Counted from the stretch's first letter, positions 27,231 through 35,720 are shown. The stretch: 64,000 bases of DNA from Bacteriovorax sp. MedPE-SWde (GCA_001874305.1 MPCU01000003.1:310001-374000), one strand, 5' to 3'. Notes: generated by a model not told the origin, from the sequence alone. Numbers and translations are program-made.

Positions 27231-27689
27231 CTAATTTTGTGATGTTAGAGTGGTCAATATTTCGTCAATAGTAGACGCAGAGTTAACTGCGGATTCTAAG
27301 CTCTTAAGAAACTCTTCTAAGCAAGGACTAGGATTATCTTTTAGAATAGCTTGAAATAAGTCATTCCATACTTGTGATACCGCTTTAATACTATCATCAG
27401 CACAAATAAAGATATTGGTCTTTTCTTTAAGCTGAGTAAGTTCAGGAGTTTCAAGTAAAGTAGGACATTTGATAGCGAGTTTATTCTTTTTAATTGATTC
27501 TAGAGATTCCCCAAGAACTTTATCTTTTGTTACTTCTCTATTTCTAGTAGAGATATCAAAGTATTTAATATCAAGATCTAAGAATTCACAGATAATATTA
27601 TTTTTGAATAATGACCAGTTTTTGAAGTCTTCTTTATCACCATCGAGTTCTACAAATGGTGTAGAAATTTTGATACGATTCTCTCTCAT
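27231..27689 (-). CDS. internally deleted isocitrate-dehydrogenase-like protein
   Basis: 152 residues. Residues 8-75 align without gaps to the N-terminus of monomer-type eukaryote-like NADP-isocitrate dehydrogenase: PFVELDGDKEDFKNW (IDH: VVEMxGDEMTRIIW), LDIKYFDISTRNREVT (IDH: LDLxxYDLGIENRDAT) and IKKNKLAIKCPTL (IDH: IKKxxVGVKCATI). Residues about 95-148 resemble the IDH C-terminus (AxIFAWTRGL...LDNN..L..FAxxLE). The middle with GTVFR, the isocitrate arginines and metal acids is absent, so catalysis is not expected. Its ATG overlaps the receiver-like gene stop (TAATG). Alignment is from memory of the family, not a search. Confidence 0.7.
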   Translation of the reverse strand: MRENRIKISTPFVELDGDKEDFKNWSLFKNNIICEFLDLDIKYFDISTRNREVTKDKVLGESLESIKKNKLAIKCPTLLETPELTQLKEKTNIFICADDSIKAVSQVWNDLFQAILKDNPSPCLEEFLKSLESAVNSASTIDEILTTLTSQN

Positions 27690-28108
27690 TAACTTTCCTG
27701 AGAATTCATTATACTGCGAGGAGCTTTATTGGCCTTTGCCTTGAACGCTTCTATTTTATCTAAGAGAGATCCAAAGATCTTATCGTTGTAGACGATGAAT
27801 TCATTTATTCCAGTCTTAAAGTAGTTCAATACTTCATCTTGTTCAATTTTCTTATCAACGAATATAATTTGAAGCTCATCCTTCTTATAAACACTACGTG
27901 CTAGGCCAATGAGCTCGAGAGCAGACATGTCCATGAGGTTTCCAAGAACGACAACAGTATCAAATTCAAATTTTTCAATCTGTGATAGCGCTTGAAAGCC
28001 ACTATTTGAAAGTTCAACATAGAGTCCTTGTAGACGAAACCTTGAAGCGAGGGTATCCCTTCTGCTTGCCTTGGAGTCTACAATAAGTAATTTTTTATCT
28101 TCGGCCAT
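27689..28108 (-). CDS. degenerate response-regulator receiver protein
   Basis: 139 residues from the ATG at 28108; a GTG at 28129 would add seven. The fold is a CheY-like receiver: KKLLIVDSKASRRDTLASRF (beta1/alpha1; the acidic pair is reduced to VD), FDTVVVLGNLMDMSALELI (beta3), LQIIFVDKK (beta4) and EFIVYNDKI (beta5). The phospho-acceptor Asp of beta3 is missing (Leu-Gly-Asn), and the Thr/Ser and Lys switch residues are altered. It is probably a phosphorylation-independent receiver. It is coupled to the mini-IDH protein, suggesting that they act together. Confidence 0.78.
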   Translation of the reverse strand: MAEDKKLLIVDSKASRRDTLASRFRLQGLYVELSNSGFQALSQIEKFEFDTVVVLGNLMDMSALELIGLARSVYKKDELQIIFVDKKIEQDEVLNYFKTGINEFIVYNDKIFGSLLDKIEAFKAKANKAPRSIMNSQES

Positions 28109-28180
28109 GCAACGATTATATGATGACACAAGCTAAATGGTAGGCGCCTGGCGTTATTAAGACTCTAAAAAGCATATTAG

Positions 28181-28732
28181 TCAGTTACATTTTGTGGATT
28201 CTAATATCTTATCGACGACTGACTTGTATATGCGCTTTTCATTCAAGGTCATTAAAGTAGTATAGTTAAATACTTTTCCAGCACACTTAAAGAAGTATGT
28301 TCTTTCTTCGAAGCTTTCATCTAATAAAATATAATTATAACCAATCGATTGAACCTTTTTGATATGTTTCCAGTTAACTTCTTTATAAGGAATGAATCGA
28401 AGCAGTCTTCCCTTGTTCTTTTTTAACCAATCTTTTCTACCTGACTGATAATTGACTTGAGAACTTTCTAACTGTTGCTTATTAAAGGAGTAATCTTTTA
28501 AAGTGGTCTTGTTCACTGAAAATACAGGCCTTCTTCCATCCTTATATGGACCAAAGAAAGTATATTGTGAATTTAGGAAGTGCTTTGCAATCTGCCAATT
28601 ATTTGGTGTATCAATTACTAAATTCTCGTTATTTACCTGAATTTTTTTTAATTTTCCTTCGGCCGCAAAACTGAAGATTAGAGATAAGGTAACTAATTGA
28701 ATATATTTAAACTTAACCTTTCTTTCCAACAT
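28181..28732 (-). CDS. exported protein, unknown function
   Basis: 183 residues with a Lys-rich start and a signal peptide (KYIQLVTLSLIFSFAAEG). The mature part is basic and includes VIDTPNNWQIAKHFLNSQYTFFGP, which resembles a small beta/alpha exported domain where a lipoprotein's substrate fold begins (PsbP-like in feel), plus two Cys (FFKCAGK, ESTKCN) that could pair. No family assigned. It is transcribed away from the 970-residue protein at 28894. Confidence 0.65.
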   Translation of the reverse strand: MLERKVKFKYIQLVTLSLIFSFAAEGKLKKIQVNNENLVIDTPNNWQIAKHFLNSQYTFFGPYKDGRRPVFSVNKTTLKDYSFNKQQLESSQVNYQSGRKDWLKKNKGRLLRFIPYKEVNWKHIKKVQSIGYNYILLDESFEERTYFFKCAGKVFNYTTLMTLNEKRIYKSVVDKILESTKCN

Positions 28733-28842
28733 TAATCCTTTGCTGAGATAAATAGCAGATATTGTATATAGTATAACCGCATTTTAGTAACAAATGAATG
28801 CTCGGTATAATCGATAAAAGATTAAAGATTTTTTGACATTTT

Positions 28843-28870
28843 CTCGAAGAATACTCAAGAGTTCTTCGAG
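28843..28870. repeat. 28-base palindrome upstream of the large exported protein
   Basis: CTCGAAGAA (28843-28851) and TTCTTCGAG (28862-28870) are exact inverse complements with a ten-base centre that itself contains ACTCAAGAGT. It lies 23 bases before the ATG at 28894 and directly after a TTGACA (28833-28838). No T-run follows. It may be an operator or a 5' UTR hairpin. Confidence 0.5.
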
Positions 28871-28893
28871 TTTAATCATAGGTTAAATTGTTT

Positions 28894-31806
28894 ATGTATA
28901 AGATTTTATTGAGTTTTCTATTTTTGAGTATGACGTTCGCAGATGGTCCAGTAGGTAATAGATCATTTGATCGCGATTACAAATTATTTGAGACAGAATG
29001 TTTTGATGCTAATGGAAATTCTAAGCAGGATGCCTATGTAGACGAGATCTTTACATCATGTGAAGACCTTTCAAAGTATTTACGTAATGAAATAGTATTA
29101 TATGAAGATAATTACCTAAGAGACGGTGTTACCGAGACTGTATCTCCATGTCTACCTCCTGAGATTGATCCTGTGGCAGACTTAACTGGAAAGATTGAAG
29201 ATGTAACAAGTAAGGTTCAGTGTTCCAATGCTGAAAGATTAAAAACAGAGAAATCTTGTGGAGAGTCTTGGAACTGTAATAAGTACAGGTCGTTTATTCA
29301 CGGAACAGCGAAGCTTCCTGACTTTATTACTGATAAAGTTAAGAGCTACGGAAAAAGAAAAGCAAAAGAAAATAGATACGGACCAAACTGTTTAAAAAAC
29401 GATCAATCGAATTGTCTTGAAGAATTCGTAACAAGTATTGCGGGGAGTTTCTGGTCAACAGTAACTTCTGTTTGGGACCTTGTTAAGACTGGGGCATCTT
29501 CATTATGGGATGCAACAGGATGGTTTAGTAAGAAATCTGAATCTCTTCATACTGCAGCAAAACAAAACTCTGAAAGTGTAACTAGCTTTATGGATGATCC
29601 TGGAAAGTGGTTTAGCGATTTTCTAGACAAGGTAAAGCTATCTGTTGATGGTTGGATTAAAGGGACAGTAATGTGTCAAAAGTGGGAAGGAAGACCTCAC
29701 TTTTCTAAGTGTGAAACTCCACTTGAAAGCCTTGATTGTATGGACTGTGACGATAAATTAAATGCAACATGTGCAGGTATTGGTGCGATAACTTCAGAAG
29801 TAGGTTTAATGTTTTTAACTGCAGGTGTTGGTAATGTTGCTTCTATAAGTGCTAAAGTTGGAGCATCGACAATGAGGTTAGTAGCTCAAAATGCTGCTAC
29901 TAAAATCAAACTCGTAGCACCTAACTTAGGAAAATCCACAAAGATATCTAAAAAAGTTTCTGATAATAAAGTTGTAAAAGCAGCAGTTGCTACTGCTAAA
30001 GTTGCTAAAGGTGTTGCCTCATTTACTGCAGCAAAGCTTGCAAAAGCAAAAGATAAGATTACAGACTTTATTCATGTGGTAGAGGAAACAGCTGTTGCAA
30101 AGGTTGTGACTAAGGCCATTGATTTAACAACAGATCCACTAAGGATTTCTACAAGTATTGCTAAAGCAGGGGTTAATGCTTCTAATAAGGTTGTCGCTAA
30201 GGTTGCTACAGGACAAGCAAAGAGAAGAGCTAAGGTAGGAATTAAAGTACATGAAAAATCTAAGAAAAATAAAAATGTAGATGACATTCTTAAGAGGAGA
30301 GATAATCACGTTGGAAAACGTGCAACTGCAAAAGGTTCATATGCAGGTAAGGCCTATAGCAAGAGTAGATCACAAACTCCTCCTAAGGGTGGCGGGGATA
30401 AAGCTATTACTGGTAAAACTAAAGATAGTAATATACCAAAGGAAACTTCAACTAGCACTAATACTAGTCCTAAAACTGCACAGACTAGTACATCAAAAAA
30501 AGAGACAAAGAGGCAGGCCAGTGAGGTTGGACAAGATCAGTTTGCTCCGTCACATGATAAGTCTCAACATCACAGCTCAAATCAGCAAAGTAAGAGTACT
30601 AATAATAAAAAAGGTAAAGACAAAGATAAGTTAGCCTCAGAAAGTAGCGAAAAGAAATCTACTCATCACGAAGAAGGCGATGATAATTCTAAAAAAGGGA
30701 GCAATGCTGGAAAAATACTAGGTGCAGCCGCAATAGTAGATGTTGCTAATAAAGTCAAAAATAGCTCTGACATCAGTGATATTTTTGTAGGAGCGTCGAG
30801 CTCTGATAGTTCAAGAGATAAAATTGATAGAGAGGCAATGCTAAGCGCTCTAAATATTAAAGATGGTCAAAGTATGTCTCAAGAGGAAATAAATACGAAA
30901 GCTAATTCCCTTGCAGAAGTTTACTCAGAACAAAATAGAGAGCAAGTGGTAAATAGACTTCAGGAAAAAAGTCCTGGAATGAGTAGAGATCAGGCCAATC
31001 AGGCTTTCTCTAAGAGACAGCAACAGATTAAATCTGCTCAGGGATATTTATCATCACAAAATAAATCTGTTGCCCAAGCAGCTCCTCGAAGAGATGTATT
31101 TAAAGAGAGTAAAATCTCAGAATTAAATAATAAAAAGAAGAATTTAGATAATCTTATAAAGAGTTTAAAGAATGATACAACACTTGAAGACCTAAAAAAG
31201 AATGCGGGAAAGAAGGTTGTTAGAAATGCTCCTGTAAAAGAAGCGACTAAGAACTCAAATCGAAGAGCAAGGGCCTCTAGTCCTCAAGGACGTGTTGCCG
31301 CAAGTTCTGGGGGAGTTTCATCAGGTGGTGGATTTAGTGGAAGTTCAGGAGGGGGGCTCGGACAGTCTTCTGGTGGAATGAGTAGTTCATCGCAGGAGAG
31401 TAGTGCCCCAGCTGTAAGTAAAGCTGAAGTTGGTGATGTAAAAATGAGTACTGAAGAAGGATCAGCTCCGGAGACTCAGAAATCTCTATCTATGACGGAA
31501 ATGTTAAAGCTTGCAGAGCACGAAGATGTTCAAATTTTAACTGATGTTAAATTTGCTTGGCGCATAAAAGATGTCGAGGCTTTATCTTCAACAGCAAAGA
31601 AGTCATTATCTGAATTTGCTGAGCTAGTAGAGAGTAAATCAATAGCAAGGACGAAAATGAAATATTCTGGAAAAGATTCTTATCTTGAAGTGTATGAGTT
31701 TTCTAATGGAAAGAAATATTCGTTCTTAATTGATGTTGATAAGAATGTAGAGCTAATACCAGAGTCTAGAACAGGTGATATTATTCAGAGATTTGTTTCC
31801 GAATAG
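28894..31806 (+). CDS. large exported Cys-rich and low-complexity protein
   Basis: 970 residues from ATG 28894 (a TTG six bases earlier is possible). A signal peptide (MYKILLSFLFLSMTFA) precedes a Cys-rich domain of about 270 residues with paired cysteines (CGESWNC, CLKNDQSNC, CMDCDDKLNATC). A hydrophobic Ala/Val stretch follows (about 270-420), then a long Lys/Ser/Thr-rich linker, a helical segment (ALNIKDGQSMSQEEIN, near 650), a Gly/Ser-rich stretch (near 805-835) and a compact 110-residue C-terminal domain (DVKFAWRIKDVEAL...). The layout resembles that of the kinase-like protein at 60824-62431. Function unknown. Confidence 0.75.
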   Translation: MYKILLSFLFLSMTFADGPVGNRSFDRDYKLFETECFDANGNSKQDAYVDEIFTSCEDLSKYLRNEIVLYEDNYLRDGVTETVSPCLPPEIDPVADLTGKIEDVTSKVQCSNAERLKTEKSCGESWNCNKYRSFIHGTAKLPDFITDKVKSYGKRKAKENRYGPNCLKNDQSNCLEEFVTSIAGSFWSTVTSVWDLVKTGASSLWDATGWFSKKSESLHTAAKQNSESVTSFMDDPGKWFSDFLDKVKLSVDGWIKGTVMCQKWEGRPHFSKCETPLESLDCMDCDDKLNATCAGIGAITSEVGLMFLTAGVGNVASISAKVGASTMRLVAQNAATKIKLVAPNLGKSTKISKKVSDNKVVKAAVATAKVAKGVASFTAAKLAKAKDKITDFIHVVEETAVAKVVTKAIDLTTDPLRISTSIAKAGVNASNKVVAKVATGQAKRRAKVGIKVHEKSKKNKNVDDILKRRDNHVGKRATAKGSYAGKAYSKSRSQTPPKGGGDKAITGKTKDSNIPKETSTSTNTSPKTAQTSTSKKETKRQASEVGQDQFAPSHDKSQHHSSNQQSKSTNNKKGKDKDKLASESSEKKSTHHEEGDDNSKKGSNAGKILGAAAIVDVANKVKNSSDISDIFVGASSSDSSRDKIDREAMLSALNIKDGQSMSQEEINTKANSLAEVYSEQNREQVVNRLQEKSPGMSRDQANQAFSKRQQQIKSAQGYLSSQNKSVAQAAPRRDVFKESKISELNNKKKNLDNLIKSLKNDTTLEDLKKNAGKKVVRNAPVKEATKNSNRRARASSPQGRVAASSGGVSSGGGFSGSSGGGLGQSSGGMSSSSQESSAPAVSKAEVGDVKMSTEEGSAPETQKSLSMTEMLKLAEHEDVQILTDVKFAWRIKDVEALSSTAKKSLSEFAELVESKSIARTKMKYSGKDSYLEVYEFSNGKKYSFLIDVDKNVELIPESRTGDIIQRFVSE

Positions 31807-31827
31807 AAAGTATGTGATAATTTTCAT

Positions 31828-32298
31828 ATGAAAATTATTCTAATTATTCTTATTACTGCATTTAATCTAAATATATATGCCCAGAAACCTTCTGCAGAGA
31901 AGGTTTCTTTATTATTGAACCTAACTAATTTAGAAAAGAGTTGGGGAAAGATTGATAAAAAAGAATATCAAAAGTTAGTTACGAAATCTCCTATATATAA
32001 ATTAGTTGAAGTTGAACTTACTGCATACTTTAATGAAGTATTCTCCTGGAAAGAAATAAAGAAAGAAGCAACGAAATATTACCAAGATAACTATACTGAA
32101 GCAGAAATGAATAAGTTAATTGCTATCTATGAACTTCCCGTTATGAAGAAACATCAAAGTAGCCAATTTGGAGAGCTACGAAAAAAACTTCGAAACTTCA
32201 TACAGGGAAGAGTTAGAGTCGATGACCCTAAGTTTAAAAAGATTAAGAAACTCTTAAAAGAAAGATATAAGAAGAATAAGGTTAAGCTAAAGAAGTAA
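31828..32298 (+). CDS. exported DUF2059-like protein
   Basis: 156 residues with a signal peptide (MKIILIILITAFNLNIYA-Q). The helical mature part carries the DUF2059-type core: YYQDNYTEAEMNKLIAIYELPVMKKHQ, corresponding to the family's 'Y..nFT..El..li.FY.sp.GkK' pattern. The C-terminus is strongly Lys-rich. DUF2059 proteins are exported and of unknown function. It begins 21 bases after the 970-residue protein, on the same strand, so cotranscription is likely. The 3' end overlaps the convergent acyltransferase gene by 17 bases. Confidence 0.75.
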   Translation: MKIILIILITAFNLNIYAQKPSAEKVSLLLNLTNLEKSWGKIDKKEYQKLVTKSPIYKLVEVELTAYFNEVFSWKEIKKEATKYYQDNYTEAEMNKLIAIYELPVMKKHQSSQFGELRKKLRNFIQGRVRVDDPKFKKIKKLLKERYKKNKVKLKK

Positions 32299-33274
32299 TT
32301 TTCTTTTTAAGCTTTTCTAGGATTCTAACTGAAGTTTCTAGTGGTTCTTTAGAGATCGCAGGGTGAATCCTGAGAGACCATGCCATTTGCCCATTAAAAG
32401 TTAATGTCACCATACTTACTGGAAAATTTTTAGACCCTGGAGTAGCAAAGAACCATGCTTCTTCTTCTCCTAATCCTTTAAACGTGGGAGAGTCAGCTAC
32501 CCATTCCCCAACATTAGAGAATGAACCAAGCCAAAAATTTTTAAGAGAAGACTTGTAGGAGTACTCTGCCATTTTCTTTAGACCTAGTAGTATTCCAATA
32601 TGGTGAACCCACCAAATACCGACATAACTAAGTGATTTTAACTTCTCTTTCATTTGATCTTGAAGATCTTGATAAGTTGATCCTGCAGAAATATCTATAG
32701 GAATAAAGCTAGAATGATTAGCATAAGGATTGTTCTTATTTGCAATCCCTCTCATGTTTACAGGGAATAGCCATGTGTGTTCATCTGACGTATTTTCAAC
32801 TAAGTCAAAAAGAAGTGATGTCACTTCTCTCATTAAAATAGCATTTTCTGAAATACCTTGAGACTTACAATAGTCTTTAAATCTTATGGTTTCTTCTTTA
32901 GAGAGAGAGAGTCTCCCATAGCTTGCTAGAGAATCGATCTTTTTGTCTGTAGATACCAACCACTTGGTATTATTCTTTGGTCTGACAGTTAAGTTTTTAA
33001 GAGTCAGCCTTATAGCTTTAATAAGTCCAATTTTCTTTTTATAACTTGTTGAGCGCGGCTCACTCTTTTCACCAAACTTATTTAAGTAGTGTGGGATTGC
33101 AGATGTTCCATCCATAACAGAATGAGAGAAGGAGTACTCAACTTCGTTTGAAATCGAACCATTGGAGTTTCGAGTTCCTCTTACAAAAGAACAAAGATCA
33201 TTTTCTCCACGTTGCTTGAGGATTTTATACCATTCACCGACCCAATCTCTACTTTGATAGCGCTTATTGAGCAT
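32282..33274 (-). CDS. CAT/condensation-fold acyltransferase (WS/DGAT-like)
   Basis: 330 residues. The active-site motif HxxxDG is present as SHSVMDGTS (His51, Asp55, Gly56), and a second typical segment is WLFPVNMRG ... NHSSFIPI and GSFSNVGEW (channel motif). These mark the chloramphenicol-acetyltransferase-like fold used by wax-ester/DGAT and condensation enzymes. The protein is shorter than usual; the N-terminal part before HxxxDG is only 50 residues, so part of the fold may be missing or supplied elsewhere. The ATG overlaps the upstream GNAT stop (TAATG). Acyl donor and acceptor unknown. Confidence 0.72.
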   Translation of the reverse strand: MLNKRYQSRDWVGEWYKILKQRGENDLCSFVRGTRNSNGSISNEVEYSFSHSVMDGTSAIPHYLNKFGEKSEPRSTSYKKKIGLIKAIRLTLKNLTVRPKNNTKWLVSTDKKIDSLASYGRLSLSKEETIRFKDYCKSQGISENAILMREVTSLLFDLVENTSDEHTWLFPVNMRGIANKNNPYANHSSFIPIDISAGSTYQDLQDQMKEKLKSLSYVGIWWVHHIGILLGLKKMAEYSYKSSLKNFWLGSFSNVGEWVADSPTFKGLGEEEAWFFATPGSKNFPVSMVTLTFNGQMAWSLRIHPAISKEPLETSVRILEKLKKKITSLA

Positions 33275-34395
33275 TATAAGAATGCCCCTTCAAAACGAAA
33301 CTGAGATGTTGGAAGTATTCCACTTTGTTCCTCAGGGTGAATCTCATAGAGATGACCTGGTGTAACAAAGTTAATTCCTCTTTCTAGTGGGCTAGAAGGA
33401 ATAATATCTGACGTATCTGTCATATTGATTATATGAATGTCTTTTAAAAGTTTATTTCTTTCTATCCAAAGTTGGATCGCCTCTAATACTAATTTCTTAT
33501 CTTCTAGCTCTAGGTGAGAGGAGTAGGATAAGAAAGATAAGTCTAGAATTGAAAGTTCGCCTTGTTTGCTGGGAGTAGGTCTTCCTAAAAGCTTTAGGCC
33601 ATTAGTCGCCATCACTTTTGATTTCGACATATTTTGTATTTTAATTCTTCTTGTTTGATTCTTTAATACTGGTCTTAATGCCGCGATGATCTTTCCCTGA
33701 TGATAGACGCCAACAAAAGAGACTGGAGTTGAGTACTTAGATATTTCTTTTATTGTTTGAATAGGATCTTCACAAAGAAACTTTTCAGAGTTTTCTGTTT
33801 TATAAAACCTAAGGAATTCGTCTTGAGAGATATCTTGTGCATAGAACTTTTTTGATTTCAAAAAGCCTGTATTGATATAACTGTGAACATGGTACTTTCC
33901 AAGGAACCTGTAAGTTATTCCTCTTCCACCTTTTGTGAGAGAGTTTATCGCCGCTTCATTATCTGCGAGTATTGCCGTGTAAGCACTCTCGCAATATTCA
34001 TCAGGCCCAAGCTTTGGAAGTATATTAATAATTTCTGGAAAGAACTTTCTCCACTGAACTTTGGCAATACGACTAGCACTGTTTGAAATTCTTAAATCAC
34101 AAAAATAGGCGAGGGGTTTTAGTTTTCCGTTAACAAATCTTTCATGTCTTAGGACACCACCGACGCCACCAATAGATTGATCTTTATTTAAGAATATAAA
34201 GAGCCAGTACTTCTTAGAGCTTAGTTTGTAGAAGTTAAAAAAGTCAGGTGTTCTTGCAAAAGAAATGCTTTCTTCACCAGTTTGCATACTTTCGTTATTG
34301 TAGAACTCAAGAATTTCCTCATTGTCTTCTTCTGTGGCAAGACGGATATGAGTAAACTTCTCTAAAATATCGTCCATTGATGCAAAGTCTTTCAT
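33274..34395 (-). CDS. GNAT-family acetyltransferase-like protein
   Basis: 373 residues from the ATG at 34395 (MKDFASMDD), preferred because a GAGG site lies five bases upstream and it sits just after the preceding stop; an in-frame ATG at 34485 overlaps the previous gene. The N-terminal half has a GNAT fold: HIRLATEEDNEEILEFYN at the start and WLFIFLNKDQSIGGVGGVLRH. The second half (LGKYHVHSY..., SVVGVYHQGKIIAAL) looks like a second, diverged copy of the fold. The acyl-CoA site R/Q-x-x-G-x-G/A is not obvious. Middle gene of a three-gene acyltransferase operon. Confidence 0.68.
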   Translation of the reverse strand: MKDFASMDDILEKFTHIRLATEEDNEEILEFYNNESMQTGEESISFARTPDFFNFYKLSSKKYWLFIFLNKDQSIGGVGGVLRHERFVNGKLKPLAYFCDLRISNSASRIAKVQWRKFFPEIINILPKLGPDEYCESAYTAILADNEAAINSLTKGGRGITYRFLGKYHVHSYINTGFLKSKKFYAQDISQDEFLRFYKTENSEKFLCEDPIQTIKEISKYSTPVSFVGVYHQGKIIAALRPVLKNQTRRIKIQNMSKSKVMATNGLKLLGRPTPSKQGELSILDLSFLSYSSHLELEDKKLVLEAIQLWIERNKLLKDIHIINMTDTSDIIPSSPLERGINFVTPGHLYEIHPEEQSGILPTSQFRFEGAFL

Positions 34396-34406
34396 TGGAA
34401 CCTCTT

Positions 34407-35078
34407 CTATTGGTAAACAACTCTTTTCTTTGCAGAACGTCCGTGAAGTAATCTTCTGTAAAGGAATGAAAATTGAGTTACCCATGCCATATGTGCAGCT
34501 CTTACTGATCCAACCTCAACTATCTCGTGGTCTGGCTCATTCATTCCTGGAAGAATATTTGTATAACCTTCAAAGATTCTTGTTGGCTTAACAACTTGGT
34601 AGATCTTTCCAAGCTTCTTCTTCTCACTAGAGAATGCGTATATAAAGTATGGTCTCTTCTTTCTTACTACTTCTCTATATAGCTTTGTCCAAAATCTCAC
34701 AGAAAGAGTTTTTGATCTCTCCGAGCGGCAAAGCCAAAGAGCAGTAATCTCAAAAATGTCTTCACGGTAATTTGGGTATTGGCTTTTTAAAGTATTCATT
34801 GCCTCTGTTGGGAGACTCTTAATAACTCTTGAGTGTTCACCCTTTGCCAAAGCAAAGCCACCACAGATCACTCCACGCTGATTTCTAACGGCGAATACAC
34901 GCGCAGCCTGAAGAAAGTCTAAAGGAAAACGAACGCCAATGTTTTTGTAAGCGAGGCCTTGGAATTCAAGAAGCTCTTCTTCGTTAGTAAGAAGGTTGAT
35001 TGAAGTTTTGCGAATTCTATTAATCGCACTTGTTGTTCCTCTAGTATATGAGGTCAACTCAGCAATACGTTGAATCAT
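34407..35078 (-). CDS. GNAT-like N-acyltransferase, first gene of the operon
   Basis: 223 residues. It begins with a helical stretch and the GNAT-like pattern FQGLAYKNIGVRFPLDFLQAARVFAVRNQRGVICGGFAL, then FEITALWLCRSERSKTLSVRFWTKLY and YIYAFSSEKKKLGKIY, as in acyl-ACP-using N-acyltransferases. No signal peptide. GGGAGAG precedes the ATG. With the GNAT and CAT-fold genes it forms a tight operon (11-base gap, then 1-base overlap), consistent with sequential acylation of one product. This pathway is inferred, not seen. Confidence 0.6.
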   Translation of the reverse strand: MIQRIAELTSYTRGTTSAINRIRKTSINLLTNEEELLEFQGLAYKNIGVRFPLDFLQAARVFAVRNQRGVICGGFALAKGEHSRVIKSLPTEAMNTLKSQYPNYREDIFEITALWLCRSERSKTLSVRFWTKLYREVVRKKRPYFIYAFSSEKKKLGKIYQVVKPTRIFEGYTNILPGMNEPDHEIVEVGSVRAAHMAWVTQFSFLYRRLLHGRSAKKRVVYQ

Positions 35079-35277
35079 GTGTCTCTCCCTCTTTAGATGT
35101 TTAAGTCTAAAGCTCGTTAGAGATTATATAGAGCGACAAAATGAAATAGCAAATTTTTCTCACATGTTTGATTTTGGAGATAATGGCCACTATCTTACAA
35201 TTGTAGCGTACTTTCGGCTATTTAATTGAATAATTACACTTCGGCGCATTACTCGATCTGACGGTTTTTTACTTTTC

Positions 35278-35319
35278 TGTCAAAGTCTATGACACTTTTT
35301 TTACAAAGGGTGACACTTT
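35278..35319. promoter_or_regulatory. TGTCA/TGACAC box cluster
   Basis: TGTCA (35278-35282) and TGACA (35290-35294) are inverse complements seven bases apart. TGACACTTT occurs at 35290-35298 and again at 35311-35319, a direct repeat with 21-base spacing (two helical turns). Such phasing fits a regulator site upstream of the 35353 promoter; the regulator is unknown. Confidence 0.4.
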
Positions 35320-35352
35320 GCCACTGGAAATATTGCAATTACATGCAAAAGT

Positions 35353-35381
35353 TTGACATATCAAACAATCGTGACTAGAAA
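35353..35381 (+). promoter_or_regulatory. sigma70-type promoter
   Basis: TTGACA (35353-35358) and TAGAAA (35376-35381) are separated by 17 bases. The predicted transcript begins about 15 bases before the ATG at 35403, leaving room for the AGGAG site. Confidence 0.6.
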
Positions 35382-35402
35382 GAAAATCTAGCAGGAGAAA
35401 CT

Positions 35403-35720
35403 ATGTCTAAGAAGATCATTTTCATATTTACAGTACTTATAAGTGTTGCAGCATTCGCAGCGTCACCACTAGTTCAAGAGTATAAGAGGCGAAAGTCGAC
35501 AGTATTCACTGACGCTCATCGTGATGTTTTTAGTTTTGTAAAAACACTGGAAAAAGATCCTGCGCAAATAACTGAGCTTGAGCTTTTCGGAAAAACAGGA
35601 AAGTTTGTTTTGAAGTTTAAGTCTGGTGAAGCATGTTTTGGTGATATCCCGACGGCACTATTAGAATGTTATAACTCATTAGGTTACAGAACATTCTATG
35701 AGGGTGGGGATAGCGATTAA
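35403..35720 (+). CDS. small exported protein, unknown function
   Basis: 105 residues with a signal peptide (MSKKIIFIFTVLISVAAFA-A). The mature part is a small mixed alpha/beta domain with two Cys (EACFGD, LECYNS) that may form a disulfide. No family recognised. AGGAG precedes the ATG. It is followed eight bases later by a fatty-acid-hydroxylase-like gene, so the two are probably cotranscribed from the promoter at 35353. Confidence 0.68.
   Translation: MSKKIIFIFTVLISVAAFAASPLVQEYKRRKSTVFTDAHRDVFSFVKTLEKDPAQITELELFGKTGKFVLKFKSGEACFGDIPTALLECYNSLGYRTFYEGGDSD

Larger units (their letters stand above)
35079..35402. other. 324-base divergent intergenic region
   Basis: No gene is seen in it. It separates the leftward acyltransferase operon (start 35078) from the rightward exported protein at 35403. 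It contains a promoter at 35353-35381 and a cluster of TGACA/TGTCA boxes at 35278-35319. A leftward promoter for the operon must also lie here, but I cannot assign it. Confidence 0.7.

Noticed and set aside
30072-30634. Frames antisense to or out of phase with the 970-residue protein
   Set aside because: Repetitive Lys/Ala codons create open alternative frames; no start signals.
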